DNA of 64,000 nucleotides. Source: Rhynochetos jubatus. Lineage: Eukaryota > Chordata > Aves > Eurypygiformes > Rhynochetidae. The stretch spans positions 4,712,001 to 4,776,000 of the forward strand of contig CM050655.1 of the NCBI GenBank assembly GCA_027574665.1. The letters are read 5' to 3'. Each line of letters opens with the position of its first letter. The first letter of the stretch is position 1. The notes beneath the pieces are model-generated. The model had not been told where the DNA came from and searched no databases. It was given only the letters and a program-made list of their open reading frames with translations. Positions 33,518 to 45,350 of this stretch are shown here, one piece after another. A program made the translations under genes and the position numbers.

Positions 33518-34509
33518 ATTTTGCTCTTACTTTTTTTTTCCCTAGTGCAGAAATACCTGCCAGAATACTTTGTTCCTCACTGGATATTTCAGTGTTTGGA
33601 CAATTTGCTGCTGATGTAGCAGGACAGTTGACTCAGCATCAGCAGCCTCTCGCCAATAGCTATTTTTTTTCCTCCTCTTTTGAACAGAGCACGTGCTCTC
33701 CGCCTTCGCAGTACAGTACATCTCCATTTATTCTGCCTTCCTAAAGAAATTACCTGTGGGCTCCTTGCTTTCAGCCCTGACTTAATCAGGCAGGGTTTTT
33801 AATTGCTTAGGAAATCCCAGCCCCTTTAATCTTGGTAATGAAGGCTGGAGCTTTGCATCACCTGGACCGGGGAGCTCTAAAGCTTCTTTCCGCTTTCCCA
33901 CCTTCCTAACAAGCGATTTCCGACATGGAGCAAAAGCAATTGCCTGGGAAAACAAAAGCCTCAGAGATGGGAATGTGTTTGAACACGAAAAATCAACCGT
34001 GCTGTATTTATTTCTTCTTTTCCCCAGAGGGGGGAAGGCAGAAATGTCGCTCCCTCTCCCAGATAATAAGTTGAACCCAGTTCTGAAAGGGTTTTGGAAG
34101 GATTTGCTCCAGTGGGAGCTCTCGGTGCAAGGTGTGCAGGAGCCCAGGGGGGTCCCAACGCAGGGGGAATGCCTGGGAGCTGGGGCACAGCATCCACAAG
34201 GGAGCTGGGTGACACAGTCCCCATAAGTTGCCCATCCTGATTGCTGCAGTAAATAGATTTTCTGCAAATTCAGGTCACGGTTTCATCTCTTCCCATCGTT
34301 CCAGCCAGCTGTGGTTGCACCATCGAGCTCTGCCGGGATGTTCGGCTGTGCACTTCCCACCTGACCTGCAGGACTTAGCTACCCTGAGCATCCTCCCTCG
34401 GCTCAGCGCACCCCCTCTGAGCTACAGTTTTGCTGCTCACAGGTGGCAGAAGTCTTGTGGGATCGAGGGGGTGCCAGCATCGTGCTTGTCCCAGCAAACA
34501 TGGGCATAT

Positions 34510-34860
34510 AGATCGCATATTATATATATAGACTATAGAATAATTATAGGATCCACATCATATATTATTATATACACTGTACTGTATATAGTATACGTTG
34601 TGTATTATATATTGCAAGTATATCATACATGATATAAATTTTATAATTAAACAATAACATAAAATACACATGCTATAATTATTATATATATGTTCTGTGT
34701 GATATCACACATATTCTATGTAATATATACAGTATATACATTATACATTTATTATAGCATTATAATGTGTATATTGTTAATATATCTCATATAATTACAT
34801 ATTATAGAATATAATTATATATAATATATAGACTATAAATATAAAGATGTATTAAAAAAA
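34510..34860. repeat. AT-rich satellite-like block with palindromes
   Basis: About 350 bp rich in TATA, ATTATATATA and TATAATTATA steps, with many overlapping inverted repeats that could extrude as cruciforms. It is intergenic, about 2.1 kb after PALD1. Confidence 0.9.
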
Positions 34861-37520
34861 CCAGCTTGTAGTAAGGTGGGGTTAATGAGCCGATCTCCAG
34901 CCTCACTGGGGGCCATTCCCTGCCGGCAGCAGCATTTTAGCCCAGGCAGGCATCAGCAAGGGGGTCTGCAGGCAACCATACTTACCAAAAAGAAACTCAA
35001 AGAGGTTTTTTATATATTTAAAAAAGAAAAAAAAAGAGCTATTTTCCATTGGCTGGGTCTGCTAGCTGACCTTTCCACTGGAAATCGCTTCATGTGAGCT
35101 TCAGGGGGAGAAACAAGCCTTTATTTGTTTCACCTCTGTATTTATTTCACCTCTTTATTACTCCTGACTCCTATTTATCCTGGTTTTTCAGGGCCGGCTT
35201 TGCTCGGCTGGGGAAAGCCCGTGGAAGGAACACTTACTGGTTTTCCTGAAAACTGCTTTTCTACAGGTTTCTGACCCTCAGTTAATGGCATTATACTCCT
35301 GTTTCTCTACTTTCCTCATCTTCTTGTTCAGGACTTTGAGCACGGGAATACAGCCGAGAGGATCCGAGGTTATTTTGGGGTAGATAAGTAAATATTTAAA
35401 TCCCAGCCAGCAGTCCTAAGGGATTGATTTCAGAGCAGAAAATGTGGATCCCTGGCCGTTTTTCTGCTATATTGGCCCGATGGTATAGCATCCATCCATA
35501 TACCAGGTGGTACAACATCAGTGTTCATCCCTGGCTCTGCATCTCGTTTCCATGCGGGACACAGGGCATCCCCACAGCTCTGGGTATCGCCGCCCATTTT
35601 CTGGGGGCTTTGTTTTTATCTACAACCCTTTATTCCCAACCCTGCAGGCTCCTGGGAAACTGGGAAACTGTGGCCGTGGAAGCCAGCATGCCGGCTTTAA
35701 GGATGCAATGTCTGGGCTGCATAAGGATGCAGAGCCGAGCTCCAGGGGCTCCGTGTTTTGGCGGGGCAAGGGGAGAAGCCAACACCCCCCCAAAATCACC
35801 TGGTGTCACACCGTTACACCTGTGTTTATACACGCAGGCTGGGCTGGGCCACGGAAACTCGTAACGTGGTGTAAAATACAAAACAAACCGAAACCTCCAC
35901 CCCTTATTCTGCCTATGGAAAACGTTCTTCGTGGCATGGACAACGTTCTTTGTGGCAACATCTCTGATGGAGCCTGAAAGAGATGAGATGCTGGGGTATG
36001 TTGGAAAGGGGACCACAGCTGCCTGACCAAGTGCTAGAGAGCCTTTTGCCTGCGCCAGAGAAAATATATACATTTTATAGAGAGAGAGATCGCTGTAGGA
36101 GTGAATTTAAAGGCTGCCATGCCAGCAGAGCCTTGCCCACATCGTTTCCCAAAGCCATCGGGGCTCTGCATCCCCATTGGTACCTCCCTCCCTCCCCTGC
36201 AGCCTTAAGGGCACCTGTGCTGAGTGAGGGGACATTGGACCAGGGTAGGACCTGCCTTAATCCCCTCCAGCACCAGCAACACCACCCCCCCCCCCCCCAA
36301 TTTCTGCTTGCAGAGCAGAGGTGTTAGCGTTTCTCCCCATGCTGCTCCGAGCACGGAGCGCAGGAGAGGCGCTTGCTCCCGCACGCCAAAAATAAACCCA
36401 GGAAAACCTTTTTGGAACGGAACAAAAACCCTGTGACTTGACGTGTGGGAAGTTCAAGGATGAAAATGTGCCTCATAAGTTGGGGTACACCCTAATTCCT
36501 TGCATCGGTGCTCTGCAATGGGTGCTGCTGTGCTTTCTCCCTGCTCAGCCCCCGCGTGTGGATGGAGCTGGTTTGTGGCAAGCGGTATTTTAGCGGAGAG
36601 TTGCGCCACGTTCATCCACGTGTACCCTTAGATCAGCCGACTCCCTCCCTAGAGAGCCAAGTTTTCTGCCAGAAACTATTTTCTGGTGGAATAATGATAT
36701 GTATAAAAAATACGTGCAATAAATACGCTCATTCACTGTGTGGAGGGGTGAAAAGGCGGCCAGGGACCACATCCCAGCTCCCTCGTCCCCCTGTGAAACA
36801 TCCCCTGAATAAGCCAGCCTGTGAGACCCTCTCTATTTTGTTAAGTTTATTCATAGGTTTGGGTTTTTTGACTCAAAAATGTGCAAAAATACAACTATTC
36901 CTAGTTGGATTCTCCCTTTCTGCATCTTTCCATCAGATGGGGGCCCTAGCAAAGGGACCCCGCTTTGGGCTTAAAAGAGGTAAAAGAAACAGGGCTCCAC
37001 TTGCCTCGGCCAGGGTTTATTTTTTCCCCCTCCTCTTACGGGTGAGTAGAAATCCTTGGAAGCTTAAATTCACGTGTCTTCATGTTTTTTCAAACATCGA
37101 AAGGGGAAAATACGCCCAGCAGCCAATATTCCACTGGCACGTGGGGCTGCGAGGGGAAACCTGCTGCAGCCCCGGCTAAATGACCGCAGCTATCAGGGGC
37201 TTTTTTGTTAGAAAACACCCTTTTCCCTGTTTTTTCCACCTGGCTGTGGCACCTCTGCTTAATATAAACATGTCAGATGTATCCAGGTCCCACAGACACT
37301 GGTGTTCAAGTACCAGCCCAGGAGTATTCCCTCACCATCAGTGTAAATAAAGCGTGTTTTGGGGCTGATATAATTGCTATTTACTGAAGAGGAGGGTGGG
37401 GGGTGCATGGGAAGAGGCCGAGGTCAGGGGAGCTGTCAGCGTGCTGGGGTGAAAGCGATGATGAAGGAGGCGTGTGCTGGCATGAGGCCACGGCAAATAG
37501 CTCCGACTTAGCAGCTGAAA
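34861..37520. other. Intergenic stretch, no gene recognised
   Basis: No frame in this stretch resembles a known protein. It contains a run of C at about 36285-36299 and short direct repeats. No perforin-like (MACPF) coding sequence was seen here. Confidence 0.55.
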
Positions 37521-37521
37521 A

Positions 37522-37553
37522 TGATAATAATAATAATAATGATAATAATAATA
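37522..37553. repeat. (AAT)n microsatellite with GAT interruptions
   Basis: About ten AAT/GAT units in intergenic DNA. Confidence 0.88.
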
Positions 37554-40500
37554 TCATCAAGGTATTTCTCTCTGTGATGTACCACTCTAGCAGAACTCCC
37601 CAATGCAACCGTTGGACCTCTGCGAAGAGAGCGCATCTGTGTTTCATTTTATAGCTGAAGAATAGTAATTAAGATGCTTTTGCGGAGCCAGGGCTTGGAA
37701 AACTAAAAATAAAAGCTATATAGGCGCAATACCAGACCTCCAAGCACCACAGACTTGCCTTTCACCCCCACCTCTTGCCCTCCCTGCCCCCTCAGACCCC
37801 CAAGCATGGGTCATTTTGGGGCCAAGCCTGATTTGGGGAGCAGAGCAGCAGGTCTGGGGGGTGCTGCGAAGGTGTTATCACCGGCTGAAAGGGGATGGTG
37901 CGGGGAAGGGGGATTTTTGACTAAATCCAGAGGAGCAATGCGAGCGCAAGGGGAAAGCAAGGGGAGGTTTTCTGAAGCCTCAAAATCTGGGGGGGATCAT
38001 GCAAAGCATCAGGGCTGGCTTGCGGCAAAGCGTGGACAAACTGCGGTCCCCCAGGCCTGAAATGACTTTCCTTTTCTCTTTCTGATGTTTGACCTGTGAA
38101 TATTGCAATTTTTTATTTTCCTGGTCACCTCAAGGTACTTCTGGCCCCGTGCAAATGAAAAATTAATCTTCTCCAGCTCGAGCTCAAAGAGCTGAAATAG
38201 GAGACGGGGCTCAATGAGATTCACTCGAAAGCGCTCGCCGGCTGGCAGGGATCGTGCCGGAATGATAACCGTTGGCCAAGGGGATGAGTGAGGCCCTGGG
38301 GGACTGGGAAATGCTCAGTGGCTAGCTCGAAGAGGCAGAACGAAGGAAGATTTGGTTTTTACACTCCAGTAAGCTTAATGTTAGCAGGAGGATGATTAAA
38401 AATTAATGATGGTCAATGTGTAGAGAGGAAGGTACATGTGGAAGGAGGCTGGGCAAGGCTAACCTAGTTTGTGTTGGGCCTCGACAGGAAAAATAATCAC
38501 TGTAAATAAAGGGAAGGGCTGGGAATGACAAGAGAGCGGGCAGGGATGGATGTCTCCCACCAGCCAGCCCTGGGGTGTGGGTGCATATTTCAGCAGGGAC
38601 ACCTGGAAGCGATGCTGGTGGGATGCGGGCGATGCTGGGGTCAGCATCCTGCTCCCCGGGTGGTCCAAGACGCATTAACAGCCGTCTGGGTCCCCAAACC
38701 AGCATATATATTTCTCTTGGATGCCACGGTGAGCAGGAGGCTTTCAGCCTCTATGTAGGCACTGTTTTTTTGGGAAGGAGCGGTTAAATAGGTTTCCGCC
38801 CACCACAGTGGGAGCCCCTCACCCAGGCATCTGGGCTGGCCAGGCAGCTGGCTTATTTAAACCGAGGTGGTGTCAAATGCCTGAACTCCTCTGCGGTCCT
38901 GCTGGCCTGCAGTTCAACATCTGCTGCATCTGGATTCCGTGTTGCATTGCAATTGGAAAAAACAAGGTTTTGGGGGGCGTTTATTTTTCGCTATCCCATC
39001 GGCGGGACCCAGCCGTGCCGGCGGAGCTTTCTCCGCAAATCTTGTAGCGTAGTTCCTAGAAGGAGAGCAACTTTTTCCCTCCTCTTTTCCAAGCTTTCAC
39101 CGCTGATGGTAGGGGCTGGAAGCCGTTCAAGGCTGTCGGTATAAATCTCGCTGACCTTGTTTCACCATCCCTTAACTTGCAGTTCAGCGTCTCCCATCAG
39201 CTGAGGCCAGCGTCGACTTCCCCTTTCTGGCTCATTTATTCCTTTTTCAGCTTTAGGGTTTCATTTACCAAGCTTGCCTGCTCATCCCTGGGTGGGCAGG
39301 AGGCTGAGGGGGGGGACTCCTGGCCCCTAAAAACCTCCCAGAATTGTCCCTGATAGGTGGCCAAGGCAAATATCTTGCAGGGATTTGGAGATGCAGCTGT
39401 CATCGAGCGCTCTGGCAAGAAGGGATGAGCCTGAGCCTGGCTCGAGGGAGAAGCGCTGCTCAGAGGCACAGCACGATGTGGTTAGGTGGGAATAGCAGAT
39501 GTTCTCCCTGGGACTGGACTGGGTGCAGGGCTCTGATCCCAGCAAATGCTGCCCGGGTGTCGTTAGGAGGATGCGCGCCCCAGTCGGGTTTGTGCTCCAT
39601 CCCCGTCTTGGCGCAGGGTCACGCATCTGTATGGGAATGTGTTGCTCTCCACAGGGTTCTTGCTATCCTTCCTGCGTTATCCCCGTCTTCCTGCAATAAT
39701 TTGATGTCAGCTGCTTCCAGGGGTCACTGACTGCAGGGGAATGGCCTCATGCCACGTGCTCATGGGATGCTGGCCTCATCGAGAAAGCAAAGGGGTTGGC
39801 AGCCTTTGGAGATGTGGGCTGCAGGGTGGCCGGTGCTGGGAAGAGGGCAGGACCTCTCACCGCACCAGTTCACTGCGGTTTCCCATCCTGGCTGGCTCAG
39901 CCAGTCCAGAGACCCAGCCCTCCCTTCTGGGTCTTGGAAAAGGACATAAAAGTCTACAGCATCATGGGCTACTTGCTTCCTAGGTGCTAAATCCACACGG
40001 AGAACTTGGTTTTCCACCTTCAGCCAAGTCTTACCTTGAAAAATGGTGATGATGCCAGCGTGTCTGGGGCCGCGTGGAAGAACGTTGCCAGGCTCTGAGC
40101 TGGTGCATGGGTGTCACGGGTGCTCATGTGCAAGGGAGCCAAGGGGTGTGCAAGGCAAGATGGGCACGGCTCTGCTTTTGTGCTTCTGGAGGAAAAGCCC
40201 AGGAGCCCTGAAGTCGTATCCCTGGACCTTTGTGGAGGATTAGGACAGCTAAATGGATTTTGTTGTGGGTGCACCGTGGGCATCACAGCTAAGGAAGAGG
40301 CTGGCCTGAATAGGGAGAGGTCAGGGGAGACCAGGGAAGGCTGTGGAGGAGCAGGGCAGCTATCTTGGCGTAGGGAAAGGGCTGTAGGAAAGGCAAGAAA
40401 GTCCAAGTAAATGGCAGAAAAATTCCTGGGCGTAAGCAGCTGCAAGAAACATTCAGATAAAAGAGAAGGAAAAAACTTTCCAAGATAAGGAAAGCAAGAC

Positions 40501-43500
40501 ACTGCAAAAAAATGTAAATGTCCTGGGGGCTGGTGGAGGCTCCCTCCATCTTTGGAGGTCTTAAAGTATGGATTAGGGAGAGATCTGCCAGGAATGATCC
40601 TGCCTGGGGCAGCCAGAGAGCAGATGATGTGCCTGTCAGCTCTCTGCCTTCAAAACCTGGGCTTGTGCTTCTCCTCTTCTCCTGGGTGAGCACGGCACCT
40701 CTGTGCCTCTCCTTGGTGGTCTTCTAGCAGCACACTTAAAATATCCCCCCCCCGGGAAGAGCTGAGATGCTGGAAAAGGGATGTCTTTCCCTGCTTCAGC
40801 CGGGGGGTGCTCTAGGGACGGAGGGGCAGATGCTCAGGGGGGTTTCTCGCCCAGGAGCGTGGCTCCCCTTCCACCACCCGCGCCGCAGCAGAGACTGCTG
40901 GTTTAATCTCATGGCGGCTCTGCGTGTCTGAGGGATGAGGTCATGTTCGCTCACCCACAGCCTGCTTCGGGTGCTTCTGCTGCGGTCCCTCTAGTTTGGG
41001 GAGCGGGAAGGGGGAGCTGGGTGGGATTGCACTCCCCGCAGAGGCTATGGCTCCATGCACGGTGGGGTTTTAGGTGTCTCCCTAATCACCGAGCACCGCC
41101 GCAGACCTCTGCACGTGGATGTGTGTTGCACCCGGGATGGGCACAGGCATCAGGTAAAACCCCTGGCTGTCCCCTCTGCCCATTTTACCTGTGTCTGGGA
41201 TGCTAATCCATCCCCCCTGGGATGCTAATCCATCTCTCCTGAGAATCCTACTTGCTTCTGGCAGCCCCTTTTAAAAACACAGCCCAAACCAACCAGCTGA
41301 AGCAATGCTTTTTCCCTCCTCCTTATTTATTTTTTCATGGGCTTTTTTTCTCCCATTTTTACCATTTCTTGCCAGAAATCAGCCCTTCGCGAGGCTTTAA
41401 ATCACTGGGAAGAAGAAATGTGGTGACCGGCGGCTGGAAATACAGCCCTCGCATCTCGCTCTGGTTGATCCTGAGCTCCTGGCTCCTAAACTCGTGATAT
41501 TAGGGGTAGAAAAGCCAGTTTGGTGCAGATTGCTATGATTTTATTAGACATAATACCCTCCCCTCCAGGAGGCTTGCACAGCTGAGCAAAACAACGAGTG
41601 CCCATAAACCGCAAAGAATAGACCTAATTAAGTATATTTTTTTTAAAAGAAATCCTTCCAGCCTGGTGTGAAGGTTTTCCCAGCCTTCAAATTCAGGATT
41701 AATTATGCTTAGGGGCCAAGGTTTGGGGCACGTCGCCTGGGCTCTGGCTCCGAGTGGTACCTGGCTGGGATGGGGTTACACCGCATCTCCTCGGGATGGG
41801 CAGAGTATGGGTATGGCCAGATAAAAATCCGGCTTTGGGAATAACACGGAGTCTTCTGGAGGGAAAACAATCTGATTTGGGTTATTAAAAGCAGCAGCTG
41901 TTGGCAGATTTCTTTTCTGGAGGCTGGAAAGAAAAAAACTGCTCCTCCCTGGACCTAGAGGTCACCTAGTAAATGGGAAAAATCCCAGAAAAGATGTCAC
42001 TGGCAAATCTCAGGGCTGAAGAGAAGAGAGCCTGTTGAATCAGCAAGCGGAATTACAAAGTGTGTTATCGATGGAGGAAACGGGGGCTCGAGATAAAATA
42101 GCGTTCAAGGATGGGAAAACAGGAAAAAAGCTCCATTTGAACTCAGGAACGGAAAGGAAGAGGTTAAGCCTAAAGTCAAGGAGAAGGGTCAGGGCAGAGT
42201 TAAAGGCTAAGCTAGGAGACAAAGAGGAGAATAGGGGGGCCGAAGCAAAGGGGAAGGATGCTGGTGGGAAAGGACAAGTGAGGAAGGGAAGGAAAGGACA
42301 AAACGGGGGGCAGAGGGGCCGCTGCAGGGGTTGCTTCTCCTCAGCTGCAGCTGAAATGGGCTGTTGTGGGGCTTTTGGGGGACAGGAGCAAAGGCGATGG
42401 TGGGGAAAAGGAGCTGGGATGTCTGGATACCCGCACTGCTGCCTTGGCAAAGTCCCGTCGGGGCTGTGCGGGGAAGCACGGGGTCTCCTCCGTGCAGCTT
42501 CTGCCCCGATACAACGCAGGTGCTGTCTCTCCTCACTCTTATGAACTTATTATCAAAAGGTGGTGTTGTTGCAGATCTTGATTTAGCTTTCCTAGCAAGA
42601 AATATGCCACACTGGCCTTGCTTTTTCACTCTTCCCATCCTCTCTTTATGCTGGGAATTGGGCTTGATAGCAGAGCAACTTTTTAGTTTTAAATGATGGT
42701 GTATTGACAGAGAGAACACAAAAATCCACTTGTGGTGGTGGATCACTGTGGTACTTCAGGCAGGTGAGACCAAGGGGTAGGGCTGATGTCCCTGCTAGGG
42801 TGACAAATGAACATCTCAGCATCTCGGAACTCAAGAGATCCGCTTAGGGGTCTTGTTCTCACCACGCGTAGCAGGTTATGGGATCGGTAAGCTCTGCCAT
42901 TTCTGTATTACCTTTAAAAGGTCCGCACGTGGGAGGAATTGCGTGTCAATCCACACCCGTCAACGTTCAGCCGGATTTACGCTGCCGAAGCCAACGGTTT
43001 GGTGACGTCGGGGAGCGTTAAGGGTCTAGAGGGACTGGATGAGTTCATGGGTCTTGCAGATGAAGAAACGGTTTCTGCCTCTGCAAAAAAGTAATGAAAC
43101 AATGTTTTGTGGTGCTGTTCTTCACCAGTAAAGTGTGCTCCTTATTACGCGTTTCTTCATAAATCTATTTAGTCATAACATGGGCTTGTTCCAGCTTTAG
43201 TGCTCTAACGGGTGCATATCTGCCTAAATCACCTAAAATGCTCGGAGCACAAATTCTTTTTCTACCTTCTATGCAAAGAATCTCTTATGTATCACTGCTT
43301 GTGCTTAATTATACATTGCACTATGCAGCAGAAGCACACAAAGAATTTAATTTGGGAAATAGGATCTGTTCTTCCAACTTGAAATTCTCTTTCTCTAGTT
43401 GAAGTAAGCTTATTCACCTCTTTTCTGGGGGTATCTGATGGCTTTACCTACTGGGGTTTTGTGGTTGGATTTTGGTCCCCGAGACCTCAGCCTCCCGTCC

Positions 43501-44600
43501 TCTCCCCAAAACCCAACCCCATCACCCGGCTGGAAAGCAAAGCAAGGTTCTTCACCCGCATCTGCAGCTCCAGAGCGATGCTTTGGCAGCATCCATGCTG
43601 CATAACACAGCTGGAGAGCGCTGAAGTACCGCTTCCTTCAGTGCTTCACCAGAAATGGCTGGAGCAGGACCATCTCCAAGAGGTTCCCCAGCCCCACATG
43701 TGGATCCTTCCGCCGACACTCAACAGCCCCACCATCCCCAGACATCCACGGTGGAGGTAAGCAGGGCTTTCCTCTCCTGCTACTCCCAGCATCACGGTGC
43801 TGCTGGGCTGGGAGCAAAGCTCCAACTGAGGTCCTGCCAAGGAGATCCAAAATAATAATCCTAACGGTAGAGCTGATGTGATGTTTGCAGCCTGGCACGT
43901 TGTTTTCCCTGCTCGCCTTTCCCATCGTGCTCTGGCTCCTGCAGTGGTTTAGTGGACAAGGTCTTGGAGGCAGGGATTACATTTTAGGACAGGCTTTGTG
44001 TCCCTGAGCATAACCCAAAGTACCCCTGAGGCCCCAGGTAAGTATAATCCCTGCACAACCAGCACAACTGGTATTACCGGTGCCGCAGCACAGCCCCCTC
44101 CATGGAGCTGGCCTTGGAGACTTGTCCAGAAGAGATTCGGAGGGAAAAAATGATAGCTGGACTGGGAAAATGGAAATGGTACCAGGAGGGATGTTCCTCT
44201 GGGTTGATGGAGTTGAGGCTGGGGCAGAAGATGCTGAGAGGCCCTGCTCTAGGGGGGTGGCTGCCCACCCTCTGCCCTGGGCGTTAAGCGGTGGGTGCTT
44301 TCCGCAATGAAAACAAGCCATGGGCGAAGCCCTTTTGTTGTGGCGCTGGACCGGTTGCGATTCTGTTCATTTTTCAGGGGGTTACTTCATTTATTTGCCC
44401 CTCGTCGGGGCGGTAGCGAGGGGCCAGACGAAGCACAGCGTGTGCCGAACGGTGCGGCTCCCGGCCGATGCCTGTTGGCAAACCCGAGTTGTGGTCATCC
44501 TTGAAGAGATGGCGTATCTCCCATCCTATCTTTTCCTAAAAAAAGCGGGGAGGGGTAAAAAACCCCAAATGGATAATCCCAGATGTTTCTAAAGAAGATG
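37554..44600. other. Intergenic stretch upstream of ADAMTS14, no gene recognised
   Basis: About 7 kb without a recognisable exon or RNA gene. A purine-rich segment at about 42040-42400 gives a Lys/Arg/Gly-rich 169-aa frame (42035-42544) without family features. Nothing here looks like perforin. Confidence 0.55.
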
Positions 44601-44689
44601 TTTACCTACACCCCGCGACGGTTTAAGTGCTGGGAAAAGATCTGGCTCTCCCGATGGAGCTCTCTACGGGCCAAGGATGGGTTTGGGGC

Positions 44690-45350
44690 AAGGAGGGAAA
44701 GGGGCAGAGCAGGGAGGGGGGTCCGGCTCGCCCCGCGGCTCCCGGCGCGCCTCGCCTTTGTTCGGGCAGGGCTGGAGCCGAGCGGCCGCGGGGCGGGGAG
44801 GGGGGAGGAGGGAGAGAGGGAGGGAGGGAGGGCTGGCAGGCCGGGGCCGGCTGCCCGAAAAGGCTTTTTTTTTTTTTTTTAATAATCGCCGAGGAGAGAA
44901 CCGTCCCAAGGCAACCCGGGAAGTTTTTTAGTCTTTAAATAATAAGAAGAAAAAATTTAAAAATAAAAAAAAATTAAGACTTTTTTCCTTAAAAATGGAG
45001 AAAAATAATAATAAAAACCCCCTTAACTCCCACCCCTTCGCGCAGACCCTGCCCCCGGCCCGCCCCACGCCGCGCACTGGGGGCCGCGGGCGCGCAGCGC
45101 GGTGCCGCCCGGCCCCCGGGAGGCGGCAGCGGCGGCGGCGGCTGGAGCGGCCCCGGGCCCCGGCGGCGGCGGCGGCTGCGGCTGCGGCGGGGGGAGGCGG
45201 GCGCCGGGCGCCGCCCGCCCCGCATCCCGCCCGCCCCGCATCCCGCCGCGCCGCGCCGCCGGCCCCAAATGGATTATCTGCGGCTGGTGCTCTCCTGTCT
45301 CGTCCCCCTGCACGGCTGCCTGGCCGCCGGCAGCGCCCCAGGTACGGCCC
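44690..45350 (+). promoter_or_regulatory. ADAMTS14: CpG-island promoter of ADAMTS14
   Basis: GC-rich sequence with GGGA and GGC/GCG repeats surrounds the first exon. It is split by an A/T-rich segment (44865-45022). The immediate 5' UTR (45030-45268) is extremely CpG-rich and GGC-repeat-rich. The transcription start cannot be placed from sequence alone. Confidence 0.65.
44795..44832 (+). repeat. (GGGA)n purine repeat
   Basis: G-rich GGGA/GGGAG units lie about 440 bp upstream of the ADAMTS14 start codon. They could form triplex or G-quadruplex structures. Confidence 0.8.

Noticed and set aside
33418..33744. 108-aa frame running out of the CR1 3' end
   Set aside because: Its first third is CR1 noncoding sequence; the remainder shows no family resemblance that I can defend.
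42035..42544. 169-aa Lys/Arg/Gly-rich frame
   Set aside because: The composition follows a purine-rich DNA stretch; there is no motif, no splice context and no polyadenylation signal.
43461..43760. 99-aa frame followed by a GTAAGC donor, possible lncRNA exon
   Set aside because: One splice-donor-like site is weak evidence, and no matching acceptor, promoter or conservation could be shown.
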